A stretch of 64,000 nt of DNA from Flavobacterium sp. W4I14. GTDB lineage: Bacteria; Bacteroidota; Bacteroidia; Sphingobacteriales; Sphingobacteriaceae. A program made the translations under genes and the position numbers. This document shows positions 36,113 through 43,735 of this stretch, piece after piece. How positions within the stretch are numbered: the first letter of the stretch is position 1; each line of letters begins with the position of its first letter. Under the pieces are notes generated by a model. It did no database searches and was not told the DNA's origin. It saw only the letters and a program-made list of their open reading frames with translations. Location of the stretch: positions 1,178,001 to 1,242,000 of the forward strand of contig JAUSZU010000001.1 of the NCBI GenBank assembly GCA_030817875.1, given 5' to 3'.

Positions 36113-37582
36113 ATGCAACTCGATTCCACAAAGTTTATTGCCACAGGTTTAACGTATGACGACGTACTTCTAGTACCTGCATATTCCGAAATTCTGCCCC
36201 GTGAAGTAAATACAGCCACTTTTTTAACAAAAAAAATCAAACTTAATGTTCCATTGATTTCTGCCGCGATGGATACTGTAACAGAAGCCGAACTTGCCAT
36301 TGCCATCGCACAAAATGGTGGCATTGGTATGTTACATAAAAACATGACCATAGAAAGACAAGCTGAAGAAGTACGTAAGGTTAAACGTTCTGAAAGCGGT
36401 ATGATCCAGGATCCGGTTACCTTATTGGAAACAGCTGTTGTGGCCGATGCTTTCAAAATTATGAAAGAGCATAAAATTGGTGGTATTCCCGTTGTAAGCA
36501 GCGACAATAAATTGGTGGGTATTATTACAAATAGGGATTTACGTTTTCAAAAGAATATGAAAAGACCGATTTCTGAGGTAATGACTAAAGAAAATTTAAT
36601 CATTGCACCAGAAGGTACTACTTTGGTTCAGGCAGAAGAAATTCTTCAGAACCATAAAATCGAGAAACTTCCTGTAGTGAGCAAAGATGGTTACCTAAGC
36701 GGTTTAATTACTTTTAAAGATATTTCGAAGGTTAAAAATTATCCTGCCGCCTGTAAAGATGAACGCGGTCGTTTACGTGTAGGTGCTGCGGTTGGTGTAA
36801 CAGCTGATACTATACAGCGTGTTGATGCCTTGGTTCATGCCGGTGTTGATGTAATTACCATCGATACTGCTCATGGTCACTCAAAAGGAGTAGTTGATAA
36901 ATTAAAAGAAGTTAAAGCGAAATATCCTGATTTGCAGGTTATTGTTGGGAATATTGCTACCGGTGCTGCTGCAAAATTCTTAGCCGATGCAGGTGCCGAT
37001 GCAGTTAAAGTAGGTATTGGTCCTGGTTCTATCTGTACCACCCGAATTATTGCCGGCGTTGGTGTGCCCCAATTATATGCGGTTTACGAATGTGCTAAAG
37101 CTTTAAAAGGCACAGGTGTTCCTGTTATTGCCGATGGTGGTATTAAACACACAGGTGATATTGCCAAAGCAATTGCTTCTGGAGCAAGCACAGTAATGGC
37201 AGGTTCGTTATTTGCAGGAGTGGAAGAATCACCAGGCGAAACCATTATCTACGAAGGACGTAAATTTAAATCTTACCGTGGAATGGGCTCAATTGAAGCA
37301 ATGGAGCAAGGTTCTAAAGACCGTTACTTCCAGGATGTGGAAGATGATATTAAAAAGTTAGTTCCTGAAGGAATTGTTGGCCGTGTGCCATTTAAGGGTA
37401 CCTTAGCAGAAGTAATGTATCAATATATTGGCGGTTTACGTGCAAGTATGGGCTATTGCGGTGCAGCAAGTATCGAGGCGTTACAAGAAGCACAATTTGT
37501 GCAGATTACAGCTGCAGGTATGCGCGAAAGCCATCCGCACGATATTACGATTACTAAAGAGGCACCTAATTATACAAGATAA
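36113..37582 (+). CDS. guaB: Inosine-5'-monophosphate dehydrogenase
   Basis: The rate-limiting enzyme of guanine nucleotide synthesis, oxidising IMP to XMP with NAD. The protein has 489 residues: a TIM barrel ([14 protein letters not shown]), two CBS domains (about 95-210), and the catalytic loop [11 protein letters not shown] with Cys308. Further landmarks are [15 protein letters not shown] and [16 protein letters not shown]. The reading frame extends 38 codons upstream with a hydrophobic stretch, but the promoter box at 36073 and the usual GuaB start both support the ATG at 36113. A terminator follows at 37656. Confidence 0.97.
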   Translation: MQLDSTKFIATGLTYDDVLLVPAYSEILPREVNTATFLTKKIKLNVPLISAAMDTVTEAELAIAIAQNGGIGMLHKNMTIERQAEEVRKVKRSESGMIQDPVTLLETAVVADAFKIMKEHKIGGIPVVSSDNKLVGIITNRDLRFQKNMKRPISEVMTKENLIIAPEGTTLVQAEEILQNHKIEKLPVVSKDGYLSGLITFKDISKVKNYPAACKDERGRLRVGAAVGVTADTIQRVDALVHAGVDVITIDTAHGHSKGVVDKLKEVKAKYPDLQVIVGNIATGAAAKFLADAGADAVKVGIGPGSICTTRIIAGVGVPQLYAVYECAKALKGTGVPVIADGGIKHTGDIAKAIASGASTVMAGSLFAGVEESPGETIIYEGRKFKSYRGMGSIEAMEQGSKDRYFQDVEDDIKKLVPEGIVGRVPFKGTLAEVMYQYIGGLRASMGYCGAASIEALQEAQFVQITAAGMRESHPHDITITKEAPNYTR

Positions 37583-37655
37583 GGTATAATCCTTTCGAAT
37601 AATCGTCATTGCGGGAACGAAGCAATCTCATTAGTCAATATTTTATAGCATTCAG

Positions 37656-37686
37656 CGGGGCATCGTTTACGATAGCCCCGTTTTTG
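37656..37686 (+). terminator. Terminator of guaB
   Basis: CGGGGC-ATCG and CGAT-A-GCCCCG form a stem with a 4-nt TTTA loop and a single bulge, followed by TTTTTG. It is 73 nt past the stop. Confidence 0.75.
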
Positions 37687-37691
37687 TTTTT

Positions 37692-37724
37692 AGACTTTAT
37701 AGGTTTTGAAAACCTATAAGGTCT
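37692..37724. repeat. Near-perfect 33-nt palindrome
   Basis: AGACTTTATAGGTTTT followed by AAAACCTATAAGGTCT with almost no loop: arms of about 14 paired bases. It lies just past the guaB terminator and may be a further dispersed palindrome or an operator; I see no second copy here. Confidence 0.6.
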
Positions 37725-37762
37725 GGAGGATTAATAAAAAATAGAAAAATCACAAAATAAAA

Positions 37763-37792
37763 TTTGGCAGATAAAATTTTTTAATATATTTG
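37763..37792 (+). promoter_or_regulatory. Promoter of the TonB-dependent receptor transcript
   Basis: TTTG (37763-37766), 18 nt, TATATTTG (37785-37792): among the best Bacteroidota promoters in the window. It lies ~33 nt upstream of the leader ORF and ~150 nt upstream of the receptor ATG, leaving a long leader. Confidence 0.75.
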
Positions 37793-37824
37793 TCGACTAA
37801 ATCTATAGGATTTATATAATAATC

Positions 37825-37908
37825 ATGAAAACAAATCAAAAAACACGCTCGTATTGTTGTTGTAGCCATTCTAAAACAGTAATCGCATGCTTTCGAACGA
37901 GTCATTAA
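37825..37908 (+). CDS. Candidate 27-aa cysteine-rich leader peptide
   Basis: A short ORF, ATG at 37825 to TAA at 37908, encodes a 27-residue peptide with three consecutive Cys codons (TGT at 37855-37863) in SYCCCSHSK and a fourth Cys (TGC, codon 22). It is between a strong promoter and the receptor gene, which begins 33 nt later. Eight bases over the Cys run (TGTTGTTG, 37855-37862) are the exact complement of CAACAACA at 37910-37917, before the receptor start. Such a peptide looks like a ribosome-stalling leader that senses cysteine or sulfur supply. Poly-Cys leader ORFs controlling genes are known in mycobacteria, but function here is untested. Confidence 0.55.
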   Translation: MKTNQKTRSYCCCSHSKTVIACFRTSH

Positions 37909-37941
37909 CCAACAACATTTAAACAAACTATATAACTAATC

Positions 37942-40521
37942 ATGAACAAAAGTTTACTAATTCTCTTTTCATTTTTACTTTCGGCAAGTTTTGCCTTTGC
38001 CCAAAGCCCAGTAACCGGTGTAATTAAAACAACAAATGGCAGTACAATACCACATGCTACTGTAAAGGTAAGAGGAACAAACCAAGCGGTAGTGGCAGAT
38101 GATAATGGTGTTTTCAGCATAAATGTAAAACAAGAGACTCCATTTTACCTTCAAGTGAGCTCAGTTGGTTATAAACCTCAGGATTTTCAGATTTTAAAAC
38201 TTCAGGAAACACCAATAGAATTGGTTCTGGTAGAAAACGCATTATTAGATGAGATCGTTGTAACGTCGAGAAGACGTTCGGAAGTTTTACAGGACGTGCC
38301 TATTCCAATTACTGTAATCGGTGGCCAGGCAGCAGAAAATGCAGGTGCTTTTAACGTTAACCGTTTAAAAGAGTTAGTGCCATCTGTACAATTATATGCA
38401 TCGAATGCCAGAAATACAACACTTAATATTAGAGGTCTGGGTTCAACATTCGGTTTAACTAACGATGGTATCGATCCGGGTGTAGGTTTTTACGTAGATG
38501 GTGTTTACCATGCGCGTCCGGCTGCTACCTCAACCGATTTCCTGGATATCGAACAAATAGAAGTAATCCGTGGTCCTCAAGGTACCTTATTTGGGAAAAA
38601 TACTACCGCAGGTGCATTTAACATCACCACTACAAAACCAACCCAAACACCAAGTGCCAAAGTAGAACTAAGCGTTGGAAATTATAACTTTATCCAGGCA
38701 AAAACGTCAGTTTCGGGAGGAGTAGCAAAAAATCTTGCTGCAAAAATATCAATCTCCGGTACCCAACGCGATGGTACAATATGGAATACCAGAGAAGAAC
38801 GTAAATATAGCGGACAAAACAACCTTGGTTTTAAAGGTCAGTTGTATTTTACACCTTCAGATAGGCTACAGATATTGTTGAGTAGCGATGTAAGTGTTCA
38901 GCACCCTGCAGGTTACCCTTTGGTAATTGCTGGCGTTACCACAACAGAAAGAAGCGCTTACCGTCAGTATGCCAAAATTGTTTCAGATTTAGGCTATCAG
39001 CAACCTAAAATTGATCCTTTTTTAAGAGAAATAAATACCAATACCCCCTGGAGACATAATCAATCAATCGGTGGTATATCTTTAAATGTAGATTATAAGA
39101 TCGGTGGCGGAACATTAACTTCTACCACTGCATGGAGATTCTGGAACTGGGATCCTACAAACGACAGGGATTTCTCTGAATTATCAGCATTGACCAAATC
39201 TCAAGGTAACTCCCGTCATGATCAATATTCACAGGAAATTAGATATGCAGGTAATATCACCGATAAATTAAGTGGTGTAATTGGCGTGTTTGCCCTTGCT
39301 CAGAACTTAAAAGGTTTGGCACAAACAGAAGAAGTAGGTAAAGATCAATGGAGATTTGTGCAAACCAGCAATACGGGTAGTCAGGCATTATATTCAACCC
39401 CTGGTTTATTAGATGGCTTTGGGATTAAAACCAACTCGACCATCAAATCGTTAAGTGCAGCTATTTTTGCTCAGGTTGACTGGGAATTTTTAGAGCACTT
39501 TCACGTATTACCTGGTTTAAGATACACTTATGATAAAAAAGATGTGGATTACGACAGGGTAACTTATGGCGGATTGCAGACTACAGACGCCGCTTTACTT
39601 GCACTAAAAGCCGCTGTTTATAGTAATCAGCAGTTTACTACGAAAGTAGATAACAATAATTTATCGGGTAACTTAACGGTTTCATACCGCCCTAACACAA
39701 AATTGAACGTTTATGGAACTTTCTCTACTGCTTATAAACCTGTTGGTGTTAACGTAGGTGGTTTGCCAACTACTTCAACCGGACAAGCAGACTTGTCAGT
39801 TGCTGTTGTAAAGCCAGAATATGTTCAACATTACGAATTAGGTTTAAAAACAAAACCGGTTAAAGGTGCCATATTGAATGTTACCGCTTTTAATACCGAC
39901 ATCAAAGATTACCAAACCAATGTACAATCTCCACAGTTGGGTGTAAACAGAGGTTATCTTGCTAATGCAGAAAAGGTTAAAGTAAAAGGTTTAGAAATTG
40001 ATGGAACTTATCAACTGGAAAGGTTCTTAACTTTAAATGCAGCGGTGGCCTATCTTGATGGTAAATATGTAAAATTCACCAATGCACCACTTCCTTTAGA
40101 AGAAACCGGACATACCGAATTAGTGAACGGGGTAGCTACCCAAGTGGCATTTAAAGATGCTTCAGGAGGCAGGTTGCCAGGTATTTCTAAATGGAATATC
40201 TCTGGAGGTTCTGAATTTAGTACCCCCGGTAATTTAGCAACCAGGGCCGGTAGGTATTTTATTGCGGGCGATGCAAGTTACCGTTCAGAATATTCGTCAA
40301 ACCCTACACCATCAAACATTTTAAATGTTAAAGGTTATGCCTTATTTAATGCAAGGTTAGGATTCAAATCAGATAAGTTCTCTTTATTTGTTTGGAGCAG
40401 AAATATCGCAAACAAAAACTATTATGAACAATTGCAGGCTGCAGCAGGTAACTCAGGCTTATACGCAGGTGTACTTGGCGATCCAAGAACTTATGGTGCA
40501 ACAATCCGCTATGCTTTCTAA
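37942..40521 (+). CDS. TonB-dependent outer-membrane receptor
   Basis: An 859-residue outer-membrane importer. A signal peptide ends near residue 20 (SASFAFAQ). A carboxypeptidase-like domain follows (VTGVIKTTNGSTIPHATVKV), then the plug (DEIVVTSRRRSEVLQDVPI, with NIRGLGSTFGLTNDGIDPGVG and IRGPQGTLFGKNTTAGAFN), then a 22-strand barrel ending in aromatic YAF. The ligand is not evident. The cysteine-rich leader ORF upstream suggests uptake of a sulfur-containing compound, which is inference. There is no SusD partner and no downstream operon gene; a terminator follows. Confidence 0.93.
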   Translation: MNKSLLILFSFLLSASFAFAQSPVTGVIKTTNGSTIPHATVKVRGTNQAVVADDNGVFSINVKQETPFYLQVSSVGYKPQDFQILKLQETPIELVLVENALLDEIVVTSRRRSEVLQDVPIPITVIGGQAAENAGAFNVNRLKELVPSVQLYASNARNTTLNIRGLGSTFGLTNDGIDPGVGFYVDGVYHARPAATSTDFLDIEQIEVIRGPQGTLFGKNTTAGAFNITTTKPTQTPSAKVELSVGNYNFIQAKTSVSGGVAKNLAAKISISGTQRDGTIWNTREERKYSGQNNLGFKGQLYFTPSDRLQILLSSDVSVQHPAGYPLVIAGVTTTERSAYRQYAKIVSDLGYQQPKIDPFLREINTNTPWRHNQSIGGISLNVDYKIGGGTLTSTTAWRFWNWDPTNDRDFSELSALTKSQGNSRHDQYSQEIRYAGNITDKLSGVIGVFALAQNLKGLAQTEEVGKDQWRFVQTSNTGSQALYSTPGLLDGFGIKTNSTIKSLSAAIFAQVDWEFLEHFHVLPGLRYTYDKKDVDYDRVTYGGLQTTDAALLALKAAVYSNQQFTTKVDNNNLSGNLTVSYRPNTKLNVYGTFSTAYKPVGVNVGGLPTTSTGQADLSVAVVKPEYVQHYELGLKTKPVKGAILNVTAFNTDIKDYQTNVQSPQLGVNRGYLANAEKVKVKGLEIDGTYQLERFLTLNAAVAYLDGKYVKFTNAPLPLEETGHTELVNGVATQVAFKDASGGRLPGISKWNISGGSEFSTPGNLATRAGRYFIAGDASYRSEYSSNPTPSNILNVKGYALFNARLGFKSDKFSLFVWSRNIANKNYYEQLQAAAGNSGLYAGVLGDPRTYGATIRYAF

Positions 40522-40561
40522 GATCGTTTAACAAAAAAAATCTTTTCTCTTATATTTGGTT

Positions 40562-40594
40562 AAAAGGAGTAGCGTTAATGCTGCTCCTTTTTTG
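40562..40594 (+). terminator. Terminator of the TonB-dependent receptor gene
   Basis: AAAAGGAGTAGC (40562-40573) pairs with GCTGCTCCTTTT (40580-40591, one mismatch) around a six-nt loop, followed by T residues. It is 40 nt past the stop. Confidence 0.85.
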
Positions 40595-40755
40595 TTAAGA
40601 GGTTGTATTATAGGTGTATAATTGTCGTCCTGAGCCTGTCGAAGGACCTGTTAAATTTCCTGCAAAGCGTTTCGACAAGCTCTCCGTAGGAGTCCTTTGG
40701 ACAACGTGACAAGTTCGAATGGAAATCACCCACTTATGATACAGCCTCTTATTAA
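40595..40755. repeat. Composite palindromic element with AAGAGG-type ends
   Basis: Outer arms TTAAGAGGTTGTATTATA and, inverted, TATGATACAGCCTCTTATTAA enclose a GTCGTCCTGAGC/GTGACAAG unit with AGTCCTTTGGACAACGTGAC. The same outer-plus-inner architecture is seen at 10341-10502 with different outer ends. Confidence 0.75.
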
Positions 40756-40845
40756 CGAAATAACAAAAAAACTGTAACAGCTTTGTGCAGAATTAAAATT
40801 TACAGAAAGCCGATAAAGTCTTAACTTCGGTAAATTTTAATCTAA

Positions 40846-41439
40846 ATGAATAAGCTTAAATCAGTTTGTGTGTATTGTGGATCAAACTTTAATGGCGATG
40901 TAGCGCTGCGTAACGCAATAAAGCAATTGGCCGAAACACTTGTAAAACAGCAGATCAGATTGGTTTATGGTGGTGGTAGTGTAGGCGTGATGGGGGTATT
41001 AGCCAATGATGTACTCGAGTTAGGCGGTTTAGTTACAGGCGTAATTCCACAGTTTTTAATGGATAAAGAAGTTGGTCATAAAGGGGTAACCGAAATGATT
41101 GTAACGGAAAATATGCACCAAAGAAAACAGAAAATGGCCGATTTAAGTGATGGTTTTGTAATTTTGCCAGGTGGTTTCGGTACACTTGAGGAGTTTTTTG
41201 AAGTATTAACCTGGTTGCAGCTCGGCCTGCACACAAAACCAATCGGTGTATTAAATGTAAATGGTTTTTATGATCCCTTATTTGCCCAAATGGATATGAT
41301 GGTGCAAAGTAAATTTCTGAAACCAGCCAATCGCGATTTAGTTTTTAATGAAGCAAATGCCGAAACTTTAATCGATAAAATGGATGATTTTTCTGCCATT
41401 CCAGACGAGGTTTGGTTTAGAGAAAGAAATCTGAGTTAA
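40846..41439 (+). CDS. LOG family Rossmann-fold protein (TIGR00730 type)
   Basis: A 197-residue protein of the cytokinin riboside 5'-monophosphate phosphoribohydrolase (LOG) group, releasing free bases from nucleoside monophosphates. The signature PGGFGTLEEFFEVLTW starts at residue 108, and VYGGGSVGVMG at 40-50 is the nucleotide-binding loop. Such proteins also act in nucleotide salvage. It starts 324 nt after the receptor, past a repeat element. The MaoC-type gene follows after 78 nt. Confidence 0.93.
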   Translation: MNKLKSVCVYCGSNFNGDVALRNAIKQLAETLVKQQIRLVYGGGSVGVMGVLANDVLELGGLVTGVIPQFLMDKEVGHKGVTEMIVTENMHQRKQKMADLSDGFVILPGGFGTLEEFFEVLTWLQLGLHTKPIGVLNVNGFYDPLFAQMDMMVQSKFLKPANRDLVFNEANAETLIDKMDDFSAIPDEVWFRERNLS

Positions 41440-41517
41440 AAATTAATTGTCAAATAACAATAAGCAAATTATTAATTCGCCAGCCGCTTGGCGCTAAAGC
41501 TAAAAATATATACCAAA

Positions 41518-41979
41518 ATGCAAATCATTACCTCCCACGCAGAATTTGAACAATACCTTGGCAAGGAATTAGGCGTTTCTTCATGGCACACCATTACACA
41601 AGAACAGATTAATAAATTTGCCGATGCCACATTAGATCATCAATGGATTCATGTTGATGAAGAAAGAGCCCAAAATGAAGGCCCTTTTAAAGCAACCATA
41701 GCCCATGGCTATTTAACGCTTTCGTTAATCCCTTACCTGTGGAAGGAGATTGTTGATATCCAAAACCTGAAGATGGAGATTAACTATGGTATCGAAAGTT
41801 TAAGGTTTGCGCAGGCAGTTACCGTTAACAGCAAAGTACGGCTAAAGGCAAAGCTGGCTTCTATTATCAATCTCCGAGGCGTAACCAAAGTAAATATGGC
41901 TATCGAAATGGAAATTGAAGACCAGAAAAAACCTGCCTTTAGCGGAGAGGTAGTTTTCTTGTATCATTTTGTGAATTAA
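41518..41979 (+). CDS. MaoC-like (R)-specific enoyl-CoA hydratase
   Basis: A 153-residue single hot-dog domain protein of the MaoC family that hydrates trans-2-enoyl-CoA. The active-site segment is FADATLDHQWIHVDEERA with GPFKATIAHGYLTLSL, the Asp/His region of R-hydratases. The frame is open ten codons upstream, but the ATG at 41518 (MQIITSHAEFEQYLG) is closer to known family starts. It may supply fatty-acid or hydroxyacyl intermediates. It is preceded by LOG on the same strand. Confidence 0.88.
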   Translation: MQIITSHAEFEQYLGKELGVSSWHTITQEQINKFADATLDHQWIHVDEERAQNEGPFKATIAHGYLTLSLIPYLWKEIVDIQNLKMEINYGIESLRFAQAVTVNSKVRLKAKLASIINLRGVTKVNMAIEMEIEDQKKPAFSGEVVFLYHFVN

Positions 41980-42039
41980 TAGCTTACAATGTAGCGCATT
42001 GTTTATCTTTAACGTTAAATAAGGAAAAACAAATGCCTC

Positions 42040-42579
42040 ATGATCGTAAACTGGAAATCTTTAAGTTTTATTTTAATTAGTCTCGCTATCCTTTCTTGCC
42101 AGAAGAATAAGGCTCAAAACAGGGCTGCCGATTCATTTTTGCCGATGCAGATTGGCAATTTATGGTATATGAATGCTCAATCCTATACCGAAATCAAGGA
42201 TACTGCTCGCATTAATAAAAAGCTTTTTTACAAGTTTTATTCATTGGTAGGAGGCGATGCAGTGAGTACAGTTTATTTAAGGATAGACGAGCAGAATAAA
42301 TTGATTGAGGGCTATCCAGATAGTCCTTTGAAAACTTATACCAGAGCTGATTTCAATGCGAAAATTGGCGATAAGTTTTTCACGACAGGAGAAAAGGATG
42401 AAAATGATAACGAAGTAACTGTTATTCAAAAATCAGATACCGAAATGACCTTTTCATTCGATCCGATTTATCATCCAAATTTAAAAGGACACCCATCGCA
42501 GGTAAAATACATAAAAGGCAAAGGCTGGGCCGAAAAGTTTAAAAAGTTGAAGATTGATGGTGTAGTTTATCAAAATTAG
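42040..42579 (+). CDS. Putative lipoprotein (179 aa)
   Basis: A 179-residue secreted protein whose N-terminus has a lipobox (SLAILSCQKN), so it is a predicted outer-membrane or periplasmic lipoprotein. Landmarks are MQIGNLWYMNAQSYTEIKD, a WYMN-type motif near the mature N-terminus of small Bacteroidota lipoproteins, and TFSFDPIYHPNLKGHPSQV. I do not recognise a defined domain. It is convergent with the DUF1801 gene and overlaps its end by 4 nt. Confidence 0.7.
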   Translation: MIVNWKSLSFILISLAILSCQKNKAQNRAADSFLPMQIGNLWYMNAQSYTEIKDTARINKKLFYKFYSLVGGDAVSTVYLRIDEQNKLIEGYPDSPLKTYTRADFNAKIGDKFFTTGEKDENDNEVTVIQKSDTEMTFSFDPIYHPNLKGHPSQVKYIKGKGWAEKFKKLKIDGVVYQN

Positions 42580-43037
42580 CCTTTACGTTTATATACTTTT
42601 TCATATTGTTCAATCCATTGCTCAGGCGTGATTTTTCTGGTGAGCTCGGCAATTAATGGGTACGGGATATCATCAGGCTTTTTAAAACGAACACAGCCTT
42701 TTCCCATATCCAATTTGTATTTGCTGTGTTTTGGGTATTCTGCCTGAAACCATTTCAGTAAATCAGTAAATGCGTATAAACCCAAGTGGTGCATAACAAT
42801 AAAATTCTTTTGCGAACCAATATTGATAAAAGGTAAAGCCTGTTCTGGTGTACAATGGTAACCTGCAGGATAAAGCTCAAGTGGGATAACATATGCCAGC
42901 ATACCATAGGTAATCTGTTCTTCGAAACCAGCTGGCAGATTCTCTAAAATAGTATCTCTCAATTTCGAAATTGGCGTTTTCCTTTCTTCAGGGAGGCTGT
43001 TTAAATATTCTTCTGGTGTATTTACAGATGGTTGCAT
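42576..43037 (-). CDS. DUF1801 domain-containing protein
   Basis: A DUF1801 (YdhG-like) protein, 153 residues from the ATG at 43037. Typical blocks are EEYLNSLPEERKTPISKLRD, ITYGMLAYVIPL and NFIVMHHLGLYAF. Some members are called iron chaperones, but this is not supported here. A TTG at 43052 would add five residues and overlap the DUF2721 stop; the ATG at 43037 follows that stop by one base (TGATATG), so I chose it. It is probably translated with the DUF2721 gene. Confidence 0.85.
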   Translation of the reverse strand: MQPSVNTPEEYLNSLPEERKTPISKLRDTILENLPAGFEEQITYGMLAYVIPLELYPAGYHCTPEQALPFINIGSQKNFIVMHHLGLYAFTDLLKWFQAEYPKHSKYKLDMGKGCVRFKKPDDIPYPLIAELTRKITPEQWIEQYEKVYKRKG

Positions 43038-43038
43038 A

Positions 43039-43482
43039 TCAATCTTTATCAAATTTCTTTTTAAACCTGCTTACCATTGATGGATTATCGAGTTCCTCTA
43101 AACTGCTCAATTCCAGCTCCAGTGCTTTTGTACTGATCTGGATTTCAATTAGCGAAATGATTAACGAGATCATGAAAAATATCAAACTCAGGGCAAAAAG
43201 AATTTCAGCAACGGTATTCCACTCCAAATAAATAAAAAACATGCAAAAAAGGCAACTGGCAAAGCTAAGTACACCAAAAGCCTGCATGTTTTTGATCAGT
43301 CTTAAGCGGTAACGCAGGTTTTCGATCTGTTTATGAAGCGCTGCATTTTTATCGCCATCCTCATATTTCGATTTTAAACTTCTCACTAAACTTGCCAAAG
43401 CCAGAAAACGGTTGGTATAAGCCAGCATAATTAAGCTAATGGCAGGAAACAATAGCGCAGGAATATTGATGGTTAGTTCCAT
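43039..43482 (-). CDS. DUF2721 integral membrane protein
   Basis: A 147-residue protein with three hydrophobic helices: INIPALLFPAISLIMLAYTN, then AFGVLSFASCLFCMFFIYL and ILFALSLIFFMISLIISLIEI. Between helix 1 and 2 is a polar segment (RSLKSKYEDGDKNAALHKQIENLRYRLRLIKN) typical of DUF2721. The function is unknown. It is upstream of and nearly abuts the DUF1801 gene. It faces the acyl-CoA carboxylase gene across a repeat-rich gap. Confidence 0.85.
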   Translation of the reverse strand: MELTINIPALLFPAISLIMLAYTNRFLALASLVRSLKSKYEDGDKNAALHKQIENLRYRLRLIKNMQAFGVLSFASCLFCMFFIYLEWNTVAEILFALSLIFFMISLIISLIEIQISTKALELELSSLEELDNPSMVSRFKKKFDKD

Positions 43483-43521
43483 TTTTCGGATTTACCCAAA
43501 AATATCATTTTAAACGGATAA

Positions 43522-43667
43522 TTAACCATAGAGGGAACAGAGTTTTTACACAGAGGTAAACTGAGAAAATACTTTAGTTATCATTCAAATTGTAGGTAAT
43601 CTAACCTTAAATAAAGCGTTCAGATCTCTGTACCCTCAGTGATTTTTCTTGTTTTCTCTGTGGTTAA
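43522..43667. repeat. TTAACC-bounded palindromic repeat
   Basis: Left end TTAACCATAGAGGGAACAGAG and right end TTTTCTCTGTGGTTAA are partly inverted. They resemble the interior of the MITE-like repeats (ACCACAGA words), so this may be a diverged relative. It fills most of the gap upstream of the carboxylase. Confidence 0.55.
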
Positions 43668-43735
43668 AAATCGCTTTATACCAGAAACCGTTTTGGTCAA
43701 TATTGTTTTTCTAAAATTAAATTTAAATTGCCACC

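Noticed and set aside
36022..36507. 161-codon frame on the minus strand opposite guaB
   Set aside because: It is a shadow of guaB codon usage with no family signature.
37825..37941. SAM or cobalamin riboswitch in the receptor leader
   Set aside because: The leader is only ~150 nt and I see none of the conserved helices; the cysteine ORF explains it better.
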